Assembly (NCBI GenBank): GCA_963575745.1
Contig: CAUYUJ010001703.1
Coordinates: forward strand, 240,001 to 304,000
DNA: 64,000 bases
Direction: 5' to 3'
Source of the DNA: Prorocentrum cordatum
Lineage: Eukaryota; Sar; Dinophyceae; Prorocentrales; Prorocentraceae
The translations under genes were made by a program, and so were the position numbers. The notes beneath the pieces were generated by a model. That model was given only the letters and a program-made list of their open reading frames with translations. It was not told where the DNA came from and ran no database searches. The first letter of the stretch is position 1; each line of letters opens with the position of its first letter. Of the stretch, positions 1 to 10,703 are shown in pieces.

Positions 1-310
1 CCACTCCTCTTCCTCTCTCCTTCTCTCCTCCTCCTCTTCCTCCTCCTCTCTCTTCCCTCCCTCCCTGCTCGTCGTCATCGTCTCCCCCCTCCCGAAGAGC
101 ACACGACGTCTCCAAGAGGGTGCCAAGACGGAGGACCGCAACGGACATCTGGAACCCTCGGCCCCCAGAAGCTCTCCGGAGGCCCCTAAAGGGTCCTGCT
201 GCTCGTTCTCCTCCTCATCCTCCTCGTCCTCGTCGTCGTCGTCGTCTTCAGGATCGGCGGCACCGGCTGTAAGGCCTTCTCAATCAGAAAAATGCGGCAG
301 CGGGAGTACG
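1..310. other. CT-rich low-complexity leader with an acidic minus-strand reading frame
   Basis: The first 60 bases are almost pure C/T. Around 180-255 the minus strand reads a run of Asp and Glu codons from CCT/CGT-type repeats, like the acidic stretches seen in the genes at 43-48 kb. It could be the tail of an exon whose gene lies off the left edge, but no splice site or start can be fixed. No gene is called. Confidence 0.3.
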
Positions 311-3300
311 GGAATAACGGCTGGTTCTGATAGCACCTCTACTCCGCTGGACCTCCCAAGAGCCCATTGCGAACATTCCAGCCCCCCACAGAGCCCCGCG
401 AGGTCTCGGCGAGGTGCGCGTGGCATCTCACTCCACTGGGCTCCCAAGAGCCCACGATACTGGCAACGGTTCCATACTTCGCAACCCCAGAAGGAGCCGC
501 GCGGTCTCGGCGAGGTGTGCGTGACACCCCACCCCGCCCTGCCTCGCAAAGGCCCAGAGCCCCACGAGAGTGGCGACAATTTCACGCTTCGCAGCCCCAG
601 GGAGCCGGGAGGTCTCAACGGGGTCCCTGTACAGCTCCACTCCGCTGGACCACCCAGGAGCCGACGAACATGGCGGCAATTCCATGCTTCGCGACCCCAC
701 GAGGGAGCAGCGACGTCTCAACTGGGTCCCCGTGCAACGCCACTCCGCTGGACCTCGCAGGAGCCCGCGAGGTCTCAACTGGGTCCCCGTACAACGCCAC
801 CCCGCCGGGCCTCCCAGTGGTCCACGAAAGTGGCGACCGTTCCACTTGTCGCAGCCCCCCAGGGAGCCGCGAGGTCTCAACTGGGTCCCCGTCGCTGGAC
901 CTCCCAGGAGCCCACGAAAGAGGCAACGGTTCCACACTTCGCAGCCCCACAAGGAAGCCGCGAAGTATCAACTGGATCCCCGCACAACTCCACTCCGCTG
1001 GACCTCATAGGGGCCCGCCAGGGTGGCGACAATTGCACACTCCGCAGCACCCCAAGGAGCTTCGGGGTCTGAACTGGGTCCCCCTGCAACTCCACTCCGC
1101 TGGACCTCCCAGGAACCAACGAAGGTGGCGACACTTTCTCACATATCCCCTCAGGGAGCCGCGAGGTCTCAACTGGGTCCCCGTACTACTCCACTCCGCT
1201 GGACCTCCCAGGAACCCACGAACATGGCGACACTGCCACGCTTCGCAGCCCTCCGAGGAGCCGCGACGTCTCGACTGGGCCACCCTACAACTCCACACCG
1301 CTGGACACCCAAGCAACCCACGAACGTGGCGACAGCATCCCCAGAGAGCCGAGAGGTCTCAACTGGGCCCCCGTACAACTCCACTCCGCTGGACCTCTCA
1401 GAAGCCACGACCATGGCGACAATTCCACACTTCGCAGATCCCCTAGGGAGCTGGGAGGTCTCAACGGGGTCCGCGTACAACTCCACTCCGCTGGACCTCC
1501 CATGAGCCCATGAACGTGGCGACAATTTCACACTTCGCAGCACCCAAAGGCGCCGCAACGTCTCAACTGGGCCCGAGTACAACGCCACCCCGTTGGACCT
1601 CCCAGGAGCCCACGAACGTGGCGACGGATTCTCTCTTCGCACCCCCCCAGGGAGCAACGAAGTCTCAACGGGGTCGCTGTACAACTCCACTCCGCTGGAC
1701 ATCCTAGGAGCCCAAAGACATGACGACACGTGCACGCTTCGCATTCCTTAACTAAGGGGCCGCGACGTCTCACCTGGGTCCCCGTACAAATCCACTCCGC
1801 TGGACGCCCCAATAGCCCACGCAAGTGGCGGCACTTTCACGCTTCGCGCCCCCCCCCGGGAGCCGCGAGCCGCGAGGCCTCAACTGGGTACCCGTACAGC
1901 TCCGCTCCACTTGACCTCCCATGAGCCCACGTAGATGGCGACGGTTCCAAACTTCGCCCTACCCCCCGGAGCGCAACGAAGTCTCAACTGGGACCCCGTA
2001 CATCTCAAACTCCGAAGGACATCCCAGGAGCCTGAGAACGTGGCGACGGTGTCACCAATCGCATTCCCCCTAGCTCGCCGCGATGTCTCACCCGGGTCCC
2101 CTGTACAACTCCACTCCGCTGGACGTCCCAGCAACCAACGAACGTGGTGACAATGTCTCACGTCGCAACCCCCTGGGGGATCGCGAAGTTTCGTACCTGT
2201 ACAACTCCACTCCGCTGAAGTTCCCAGGAGCCCAAGAAAAAAGGCGTCACTTACGCACTTCGCAGCCCCTCAGAGATCTGCAAAGTCTCAACTTGGTCCC
2301 CGTACAACTCCACTCCGCTGGACCAAACACGAACCCACAAACGTGCCGACAATTGCACACTTCGCAGCCCCCCTAGGGAGCCGCGAGGTCTCAACTGGGT
2401 CCTCCTACAACTCCACTCCGCTGAACCTAGCCCACGAACATGGCGACCATTTCACATTCCGCAGCCCCCCAGGGATCCTCGAGGTCTCAAAGAGGTCCGC
2501 GTGCAACTCCACTCCGCTGGCCCTCCCAGGCGCCCACGACAATGGCGACAATCCCACACTTCGCAACCCCACATGGGGCCGCGAGGTTTCAACGGGGTCT
2601 CCGTACAACTCCTCCCCGCTGGACCTCCCAGGAGCCCACGGAAGTGGCGACGGCGTCGCACTCCGAAGTCCCCCGAGAAACCTCGAGGTCTCAACTGGGT
2701 CCCGCTACAACTCCACCCCGCGGGACATCCCAGGAGCCTGAGCACGTGGCGACAATGCCACACTTCGCAGCCCCCCCTCAGGGAGCCGCGAGGCCTCAAC
2801 TGGGTCCTAGTACGACTCCACTCCGCTGGAAGCCCCAAAAGCCTCCGAAAGTGAAGACACTGCCACCCTTCGCAGCCCCCCCCGAGCCGCGAGGTATCGA
2901 CTAGGTCCCCTTACAACTCCACTCCGCTGGACCTCCCAGGCGCCCACGAAAATGGCGATACTTACACACTTCGCAGCCTCCCAGACGCCGCGAGGTCTTA
3001 ACGGGGTCTCCGTACAACTCCTCCTTGCTGGACTTCCCAGGAGCCCACGGAAGTGGCGACGGCTTCGTACTTCGCAGCCACCCCCAAGAGCCGCGAGGTC
3101 ACAACAGGGTCCCAGAATAGCTTCACTCCGCTGGACATCCCAACAGACCACGACCTTGGCGACAACGCCACAATAGCAGCCCCCCAGGGAGCCGCGAGGC
3201 CTCAAACGGGCCCCCGTACATCTCCACTTTGCTGGACGTCCCAAGAGATTCCGAAAATGGCGGCACTGCCACACTTCGAAGCTCCCCCACGGAGCCGCGA

Positions 3301-3886
3301 GGTCTCGCACAACTCCACTCCGCTGGACCTCCCAGGAGCCCACGAAACCGGCGACGGCTTCACACTTCGCAGCCCAAAGACAGAGCCGCGAGGCCTCAAT
3401 GTGGACCGCGTACAACTCCCCCCCGCCTAACCTCCCAGGGGCCCATGAAAATGGCAACATCTCAACACTTCGCAGCCGGGGAGCCGCGAGGTGACAACTG
3501 GGGCCCCGTACAACTCCACCCCGATGGACCTCCGAAAAACCCACGAAAGAGGCAACGGTTTCACACTTCGCAGCCCCCCAGGGGGCCACGAGGTCTCAAC
3601 GGGCCCCCGTACAACTCCACTCCGCCAGACCTCCCAGGAGCCCACGAAAGTGGCAACAAATGCGCTCTTCACAGACCACCTATGAAGCAGCGGGGTTTCA
3701 GTCGGTCCTCGTGCCACTCCGCTCCGCTGGACCTCCCAAGAGCCCAAGAAAATGGCGACGGCTCCACACTTCGCAGCCCCCCCGGGAGCCGTGAGGTCTC
3801 AACTGGGTCCCCGCGAACCTCCACTCCGCTGGACCTCCCATGAGTCCACGACAATTGTGGCAATTTCAAACTTCGCAGCCCCCCAT
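311..3886. repeat. ~100-bp satellite array (S100), about 36 degenerate units
   Basis: A unit of about 100-102 bp repeats head to tail. Its conserved blocks are GGAGCCGCGAGGTCTCAACT, GTCCCCGTACAACTCCACTC, CGCTGGACCTCCCAGGAGCC and ACACTTCGCAGCCCCCC. Units at about 1155 and 1257 are 102 bp apart; shorter units of about 90 bp occur. Because many units are near a multiple of three, frames stay open on both strands for up to 359 codons, with a ~34-residue repeat in each. I read these as a by-product of the satellite, not as genes. Shorter stretches of the same satellite lie at 4607-4815, 10706-11348 and 12067-12275. Confidence 0.9.
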
Positions 3887-4126
3887 AATGTCAGCCAGGG
3901 ATTAGCAAATCCGTGGGGGGCGCGTATTTAAAAAATCGTTCCCCTTCTCGGGCGAATCGCGGCTTGGCGCCTGCCAGGTTGAAAATCAACGTCGCGGCGC
4001 CGGTGATTAGCGCCGACGCCCAGCCGCCAACGAGAAGGCGACAGACAGCACAGACTGGGGGATGGGAGGGTCGGGAGGCAAGGGCGAGGCAGAGCGTTTC
4101 TCTTTCTGTCGAGCAGATGCGGGTTG

Positions 4127-4317
4127 CGGGCCAGGCGGGATGGACGAAAGGGGGGCGCAGCAAAGTGGGGATTTGCCAAGCAGCTCCCGTCGCCGACTTT
4201 CCAAGTGCCTCCTGGCGCCGAAAGCGGCCATGCGTCGAACACTGGCCCTTCGGCGAGGCGACCGAAACCAGCTGCTCGCAGCAGGTTTCCCAACCCCCCC
4301 TTTCCGTCCCCAGCGTG
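4127..4317. mobile_element. TIR element R2, diverged copy
   Basis: This is a diverged relative of the element at 5038-5231. It shares GGCGGGATGGACGAAAGGGG at the left, the central GACCGAAACCAGCTGCTCGC and the right end CCCCCCCTTTCCGTCC. The ends are imperfect inverted repeats. The same copy recurs at 11592-11782 inside duplicate A'. It has no coding capacity, so any movement would need proteins supplied from elsewhere. Confidence 0.6.
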
Positions 4318-4342
4318 TCGTCTAGCACGGCGGGCAGTCTTC

Positions 4343-4512
4343 CACCTCCACCTCCAATTCCTCCTCGTCCTTGTCCTCGTCCTTGTCCTCGTCCTCCTCC
4401 TCCTCCTCCTCCTCCTCCTCCTCCTTCTCCTCCTTCCCCTCCTCCTCCTCTTCCTCGTCCTCCGCATTCTCCTCCTCCTCCCCCCTTCCCCCCCCTCTAT
4501 CCTCCTCCCCCC
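4343..4512. repeat. CCT/CCTCGT microsatellite tract
   Basis: A polypyrimidine run of CCT and CCTTGT/CCTCGT units. Its length differs from the matching tract at 11808-11970 in A', which shows recent slippage. The predicted Ser-, Leu- or Pro-rich peptides through it are artefacts of the repeat. Confidence 0.85.
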
Positions 4513-4606
4513 CTGGCGCGCGTGGTCACGAACAAAAACATCGCGCCCCGCGGGGTCTATTCATCAGCCCTTCTTCTCATGTGTTAACCACAAGCTGACA
4601 TTAAGG

Positions 4607-4815
4607 AGCCGCGAGGTCTCAACACTGTCCGCGTACAACTCAACTCCGCTGGACCTTCCAGGAACCCTCGAAGGATGCGACAGTTGCACACTTCGCAGCC
4701 CCCCTAGGGAGCCGCGAGGTCACAACTGGGTCCCCGTGCAACTCCACTCCGCTGGACCTCCCAGGCGCCCGCGAGAGAATGCCGACAGTCCCACACTTCG
4801 CAACCCCCCACGGCC
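4607..4815. repeat. Short S100 satellite stretch (two units)
   Basis: About two units of the 100-bp satellite, recognised by GGAGCCGCGAGGTC and CCGCTGGACCT blocks. The second unit decays after the sequence AACATGGC. Copied at 12067-12275. Confidence 0.85.
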
Positions 4816-5037
4816 CAACATGGCTTTTGGGCGGACCGCGAAGCCCTCCAGACAGTCCACGGAAACTCCCACGGGACCCGCAGGGCCGGTGGGCGCCTCG
4901 AACTCCCCTCCCCCAAGCCCCGGGCGCTCCGAAGCCTCCCCACCCGCGACTCCAGTCCCGCCCGCGCGCCGAGGCGATGAAAACCACCTGTCGCTTCAGT
5001 TCGGTATGGCATTTCTGCGATATGTCACGCATGAATC

Positions 5038-5231
5038 TCGGGTCGGGCGAAAGGGGGGGATGGCAAAGGGGGGGTTTGAGAATCAGCTCACGTAGCTGAT
5101 TTTCCCGGCGCCTCCCGGCGCCTGTGTATCGAGGAATGTGGGCCCCTCGGTGGGGCCGAAACCAGCTGCATGCAGCAACGTTCGATAGCTCCCCCTTTCC
5201 CCATTAAACCCCCCCTTTTCGTCCGGCCCGA
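5038..5231. mobile_element. TIR element R2 (MITE-like), ~194 bp
   Basis: The left end GGTCGGGCGAAAGGGGGG and the right end CCCCCCTTTTCGTCCGGCCC are inverted repeats. Between them lie AATCAGCTCACGTAGCTGAT, itself a palindrome with one mismatch, the repeated block GGCGCCTCCCGGCGCC, and CGAAACCAGCTGCATGCAGC. Other copies are at 12498-12691 and 36205-36404, with a diverged form at 4127 and 11592. It is non-coding. The palindromic, TIR-bounded form and several separate locations fit a miniature inverted-repeat transposon. Confidence 0.75.
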
Positions 5232-5545
5232 GAATCTTCATACCACGTCCAAAAGTTGCCTACCGGATTCGCACTTCTCCACCCTGGCAAGGGGGTCCTC
5301 ACGGCCCCGCCGGGGCCCAGGCGCACCAGCTCTTCCAGCTGCGTCCGGCCGCAGCGGCGAGGCGGGGCCCCGGAGGCCAAACGACTTCGAACATCGATCT
5401 TCGGGGCTTGAGCTTCGAACCGCTCGGGCGGCCACGGGGTCGGGGAGAGAAGACGTAGAGGAGATAGGAAGAGGCAGAGATGGCCGAGGAGGAAAGAGGC
5501 GGGAAGGGATTTCCTCTTGAAGCGGGTCCTCCTGAGGCGGCAATC
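5232..5545. other. Unassigned unique sequence between R2 and module C
   Basis: Both strands are open for about 100 codons. The minus frame (FEAQAPKIDVRSRL..., then RCGRTQLEELVRLGPGG) looks more like protein than the plus frame, but I find no start, motif or convincing splice pair. An identical copy is at 12692-13005. Confidence 0.3.
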
Positions 5546-5689
5546 GACAAGTGAGTGGAAAAAAAAACAGCTAAGCGCGGCAGCCCCCCAGGCACACATG
5601 AAAAATGGAGGGGTGCTTCCAAACGAGACCTGCACAGCGCTCGACGACCGCAAGCGAGTCGAACAACTTCCAGAAGGCCCTGCACGGCT
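5546..5689. repeat. Dispersed module C (partner of 35152-35293)
   Basis: About 140 bp from AAGTGAGTGGAAAAAAAA to CCTGCACGGC, found again nearly identically at 35152-35293 with unrelated flanks on both sides. Here it joins segment A to segment B. The left edge begins at the AAGTGAGTGG block that also ends A'. It may be a mobile or template-switched exon-intron piece; no function is visible. Confidence 0.85.
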
Positions 5690-7429
5690 GTCACCGTCGC
5701 TGTCCTCTTCTTCCACGAATTTACCAGAATAAAAAATTGAATTGCCTCAGTATAGCCGCGCGCCTTAATCAGCTCACCCATGTAGTAACGTTCCTTGGTT
5801 TTCTCGCGGATGGTCTCGCCCTCGAGCGACTCAACCTCTGACAGGCGCGGGGGGGGGTGGGGGCGCGGAATGTCACGTTCTATGTTGTTGCTACCCCTCC
5901 TCCTCCTCATCCCCGCCCTCCTCCTCGCCCCCCCCCCCCCTCCCCTGTTGCCCCCCCATCCCCCTCCTCCTCCCCCTCGCCATGCTCCTTCTCATCTTCT
6001 CCGTCCTTCGATGCAGCTGGGGCGGCAACGTCGCCCTTCTGGATTCCACCTTGCCCCCGCAAGTGCGCGCCAACTACATAGTGGAGCACCCCGTTCTTCT
6101 CCCCCCTCCTCCGCATCCCCCCATGCCCCCCTCCCCTTCCCCCCTCTGCCGCGTTTGAGAGACGGCGGGAGGTCGGGGGGCGAGAGGGCGGGGGGGCGAC
6201 ACCATGTCTAGTTTGCTGGAATGCTGCAGTGCCAGGGCAGGGACGTTGGTGCGACACCTCATTTCTCAACCCCCCTCCCGTCGGAGTCGCCTCTGGTTCG
6301 AAGTCGCGATGCTCGCCAGATCTCTTGCCGATGAGGGCGTCGGGGGCATCGTCGCAAATGTCATCGCTGATGTCCTCGGCTTTGTCGAGCTCGATGCTCG
6401 CATCAGAGGTGTCGCATGGCCCCCCTGGATCTGGATCAGAGGGTGGGCGGATTCGAAGCGCGGGGTCTCTGCTTGCCTGCGCCGAGGGAGGGGATCGCGA
6501 CTCTGGGCGGCCCCGTTCGAGGGGCGGGGGGGGGGGGGGGGGATGAGGAGGGGGGGAAGGAGGGGGACGAGGCGGAGCAGGGTGAGGATGTGGAGGAGTA
6601 TAACGAGGAAGAAATGCGCTGGCCTTCTTCGTGGCCTCGTAGAACTCGGGGGAGGGGGGGCGGCGCAACGTCTTGAGAAGAAGGTGGATAAGGAGAGGGC
6701 GATGAGAGGGCGAAGGAGGAGAATGAGACAGCCTGGTCGTCGCTCTGATCACCCCCTCGAACGTGTCGCGCCATTCCTCGGGTATTTGAAACGTCTTGCA
6801 CGACAATGATGAATCGCCGCTCCCTTCAGACATCGCATCGCGCTCCCCGTTGTCCCGACAATAGAGGGGCGCGCGTGGGGGACAGGGGGCGGGGGGGGGG
6901 CAGCGTGGAGGTAGTGAGAGAGGGATGGGCGGCCCTCGCGATCCGCTTGGTCCGCCGACAAACCCCGAATCGGTAAGGTCGCCTGGTCTTCCAACGACCT
7001 TTGCGTCGCTAGCGCTATATCCGCACTGGGTTGGGAATCGATGTCACATTCAAACGTTATGTCGACATCGGAGGACACTTCCAGGCATTCTGTTTCCTCT
7101 GGGGGGAGGGGCAGGTTGGGGCTGTTCCTCTCCAGCGGTCCTCCTTCTCATCGTCCTCCGCGCCCTCCGTCGGCCCGCCCCCTCGCCCTCTGCAGAAACA
7201 GGAAGTGGGTTTTATCATTCCCCGTTTTTTCACAATGTTTGCGCCCCCTCATCCATACCTTCGTCGCCCCTCCTCAGCTATGAAACATCAGCGTTCTGAC
7301 AACTGTTTTTTTGTTGTTGTTCGAATGCTGCCCAAGCCCTGCTATGTATCCTCCATCCTCCTCCTCCTTCTCCCTCCCCCTCCTCCTCCTCCCCCTGTTT
7401 ATTATTCTCCTCCTCCTCCGAAGCCGCTG

Positions 7430-7474
7430 AAAAGGTGGTCAAGCGAATGTTCAAAACTCGCCGGATCATTTTTT
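7430..7474. repeat. Imperfect palindrome P1 (copy in B)
   Basis: A 22-bp arm, one central C and a 22-bp arm. It is homologous to the much better palindrome at 42598-42642, including the preceding TCCTCCTCCGAnnnCGCTG flank. Here the arms have decayed to about 15 of 22 paired. It lies in a presumed intron of the B gene. The partner copy is at 45056-45100. Confidence 0.7.

Positions 7475-7478
<4 letters not shown>

Positions 7479-7542
<64 letters not shown>
7479..7542. repeat. (CT)n microsatellite
   Basis: A long pure CT dinucleotide run after a T tract. The matching site in B' (about 45108-45128) is only about ten units long, so the locus has slipped since duplication. Confidence 0.95.
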
Positions 7543-7547
<5 letters not shown>

Positions 7548-10500
7548 CATGCCCCCCCCCCCCTCCTCCTCCTCCTCCTCCCGCCTCTTCCTTTTTTTCC
7601 CTATCTCCTTCTCCTCCTCCTCCTCCTCCTCCTCCTCCCCCTCCTCCTCCTCCTCCTCCTCCTCCTCGCGCGGACGCGCGTGCCGTCGCTATACAGAGGT
7701 CCGCATACTCTCAGGAGCCCCTCCCCCCAGCCCCGTTGATGCCTTTGACCCCTGGTCTTTTCAGGGCACACTGGGACCTCCTCGAGAAAATGCACATGCC
7801 GCGCCTTGGCCCCGTCCTTCAAGAAGCTCCAGAGGCATTGGTTTTTGATCGAATTAGAGGACGTGCCCTTCGATTTCGCCAGCTTCTGGATCGAATCCCT
7901 GGCCTCCTGCGCGCTCATGTCCGATCGGTTTCGGCCGGTCTTGAGTTTCTGCCAGAGCGAACTCATCTGGGCGGGGGTAAAGAAATCCTTCAGCATAGCG
8001 GGGCCAGCGACGGTTATGTTGTTCGCTTGGACGTGCTCTTTGAAACGATCGATCATATCCTGGAGGTTCTTTTCGGACTTCTGTTTGTCGGGCTTGTCGT
8101 CCTCGTCGACTGGCCCATCAGCAGCTGGCGAGGCTTCGGGCTCAGTTGGGGAAGGCTCGGGCTCCTTCCCAACTGGCGAGGGCTCGGGCTCATGGCCTCC
8201 CTCCAAGGAACCTTCATGACCTTCCCCAAGTACCTCAGGCGGGGGCCCCTCAGGCCCCTTCGAATCAGGCGCTGCCTTCGCCTTCCTGGTCCCCGACGGC
8301 CTTTTGAGCACGGACGCCCCGCGAGCAACCATCAGTTCAAGAAATTGTGGTGGAGATTCGAGATCGGAAGATCGTGAACCTTGCTCGGTCTCGAAATGGC
8401 TGCGGTAAAACGGCAGAAGGTGCTGTTGGTCGTTGGTTCGGCCAAGCCCTTGAGGCCGTGCGTTTTTTTGTTTTTTGATTTTTTTTTTTGGGGGGGGCTG
8501 GGGGTCTCTGGGCGCGCCGCCATGTTTCTGAGGCCGCGGGGGGGGGGGAGGGGCGGGCTCCGCGATCCACCGCGACCCCCTCCCTCCCGATATCAGGGGG
8601 GCGGGGTTGAGCAACAGCAGTAACGGCAGCAGCAGCAGCATCGGGGAGAAGCGGCGAGGGCAGAGGGGTCGGACTAAGAGGCAAGCGGCAAGGTTTTCTT
8701 CTCCCCCGCGGGCAGGGGAAACCAACGTCGAAATCACACCTTTCTAGTCCCGAGATGTTCGCCCAGAGTGCCGGGGACGCACGAAACTTTGGCACGCGAA
8801 ACAGCAGAGCAACCCCCGGCGAGGGCGAACAATTTTGAAAACCTCCAGGATGCTTAGGGCGAGGTGGAGGAGGACGACGACGAGAATGACGAGACGGACG
8901 ATGATGAAGCACACGGGCACATGGCCGTCGGCACCTCTGCTGTCGAGGAGCGCTGCTGCTAAGCGCAGACGGCGCGGCGCTCTGAAGGGGCCAGGGCAAG
9001 TCAGCAGGCCATTGCCAGTTGACTTGCGCTGGCCTCTTCAGTGAACGATCAGCTGAAGGGGGGGGGCTGGGAGAGCAGTTGCACCACCCCTCTGTTTGCC
9101 AACCCCGCCCCTTTTCACCACCGCGTGGGGTGATGCAAAAGCTAATGGCGGGATCGGCGAAAACTGAGAGGTGGGGCCACGTCTTTCCTCATATCCACCC
9201 CCGGCCCCGTTCTGATGTACCGATGGGGCTGCCTCGAAAATCGAATGAGCACACGCCCTCGCACCACTACGATCAATCAGTATATTCGCCGCCATCTTCG
9301 CCTCCATCGTCGGAACTATCCCCTCGGTCTCCAGCAGCTGCTGCATATTTGTCTCTCAAGACGCTCATCTTGAGCGACTGCCGTTTTGCTACCACCCCCT
9401 CTTTCGTGCACGGCGTTGTTGCGACCCACTCAAATATTTGAGTACATATCTCTTTGTGGGCATCCCCAGTGACTTCAATCGGTAAGGGCCACTTCCCAGT
9501 GGATTCGTTCCAGGAAACGATGTAGGACTTCTCGGCGGCGCAATGCAGCTTGATTTTGCCCCAGCTCGGCGAACCCAATACTGGACGCATGTTCTTTTCT
9601 TTCTTCCCCATGGCGCTAGAAGCAGTTGGTCTCTTGGGCACCCTGGGAACACCACCCGAAGAGCTGGCAGCAGCAGGCCTTCTCAGAACGTTCTCGGGCT
9701 CGACAGCAGACGGTTTCTTGTTCAGGATTGACGTTTTCAGTTCCCCTCGTGCGTGGGGAAGGGGTTCCTGGGCTTCCTCGACCAGAGTCCGAAACAACGA
9801 ATCTGGAGTGATGGCTCCCTAAAAGGGTTCGGAGGGCCACGCTGCGACGGCACTCGCCAGAAAAGGGATGGGGGCGTAGGGAGGAAGACGGGGTGGAGCA
9901 GGACGAGTGACGGGCAAAACGAAGAGGAGGAGGAGGAGGAGGAGGATGGGGGGGGAGGAAGATGAGGAGGAGGAGGGGGAGGAGGAGGAGGAGGAGGGAG
10001 GAGGAGGAGGAGAGGAGGAGGGGAGGAGGAGGAGGAGGAGGGGGGGGGGGAGATGAGGAGGAGAGGGAGAACGTCCGATGCCATTCCCTCGCAGCGCGGA
10101 TTTCTGAACCCTGGCCTTCGAGGGTTTGCTCTGCGCCGTCGTGCCCGTGGCCTCGGGGAGCACCTAAGGTTCGAGTGAAACTTACGTCGGCGCCACCTGC
10201 TCCTCCTCCCCCTCCTCCTCCTCTTCCTCCCCCTCTTCCTCCCCCCCCCCTCCTCCCCCCATCCCCCTCCCTCTCCTCCTCCTCCTCTTCGCCCTCCTCC
10301 GCGCTCAGGGCCCAGAGCACCTTTCTTTCGATGTCGGCCGCGCACTTGGTCTGCGCGCCGTCACCCTCGGGAAGCGCCGAAGGTGGGCGGAGGAGGATGA
10401 GGAGGGGGAGGAGGAGGCGGAGTAGGAGGAGGAGGAAGGGGAGGAGGTTGAGGAGGAGAAGGACGACCAGACCTTCTTCGCACCCGACGGCGAAGAATCG

Positions 10501-10703
10501 TGGGCCATCTCGTCCTCGTCCTCGGAGCTAGTGTCGTCGCTAAGGTTGGAGCTGGCGGCAAAATCTGATTTTCCAGGCGTGCGTTCTGGGGATGCATCGG
10601 GCTCGCCACCATTGAGTTCTTTGATCCATGCATCTAGGTGAGCCTTCTGCTCAGGTATAGCTGTCTGGCACGCGTTGTCGTAACGGTAAGTCTTGTAGGT
10701 CGT

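Larger units (their letters stand above)
3240..5550. repeat. Segmental copy A (partner of 10704-13018)
   Basis: From the block CGTCCCAAGAGATTCC to the block GACAAGTGAGTGG this segment is repeated almost base for base about 7.46 kb downstream. It contains the last units of S100, a spacer, two copies of TIR element R2, a CCT tract and a short S100 stretch. Differences are single-base changes and CCT-tract length. At its right end copy A runs into module C, whereas copy A' runs into unrelated AT-rich DNA. Confidence 0.92.
5690..10702 (-). pseudogene. Broken copy of the multi-exon gene at 43.2-48.7 kb
   Basis: Exon-like blocks match the fuller gene on the minus strand at 43187-48703, including YKTYRYDNACQTAIPEQKA (about 10700-10640), FRTLVEEAQEPLPHARGEL (about 9797), MLKDFFTPAQMSSLWQKL (about 7990) and SEGSGDSSLSCKTFQIPEEW (about 6830). 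The copy is damaged at both ends. Exon 1 is cut at 10702, so the start codon, the first ~130 residues and the spliced-leader relic are missing. Near 5733-5740 a one-base loss relative to the partner shifts the last exon from QFFNSGKFVEEEDSDGD to a different frame, and the true C-terminus is replaced by module C. Internal exons remain open. I read it as a non-functional fragment; the family has no function I recognise. Confidence 0.75.
5690..10703. repeat. Segmental copy B (partner of 43243-48297)
   Basis: About 5 kb nearly identical to 43243-48297, at an offset of ~37.55 kb. Differences are mostly microsatellite lengths, with a few substitutions and small indels. At the right edge B stops in CTTGTAGGTC and runs straight into A' (GTCCCAAGAG), while the partner continues through the first exon of its gene. 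The left edge of B is joined to module C. Confidence 0.95.

Noticed and set aside
4124-5095. 323-codon plus-strand frame
   Set aside because: It crosses R2, a CCT tract and satellite units. Nothing in it resembles a protein domain.
7031-8377. 448-codon plus-strand frame
   Set aside because: It is antisense to the B gene exons and runs through CT and CCT microsatellites. The minus strand carries the conserved blocks.
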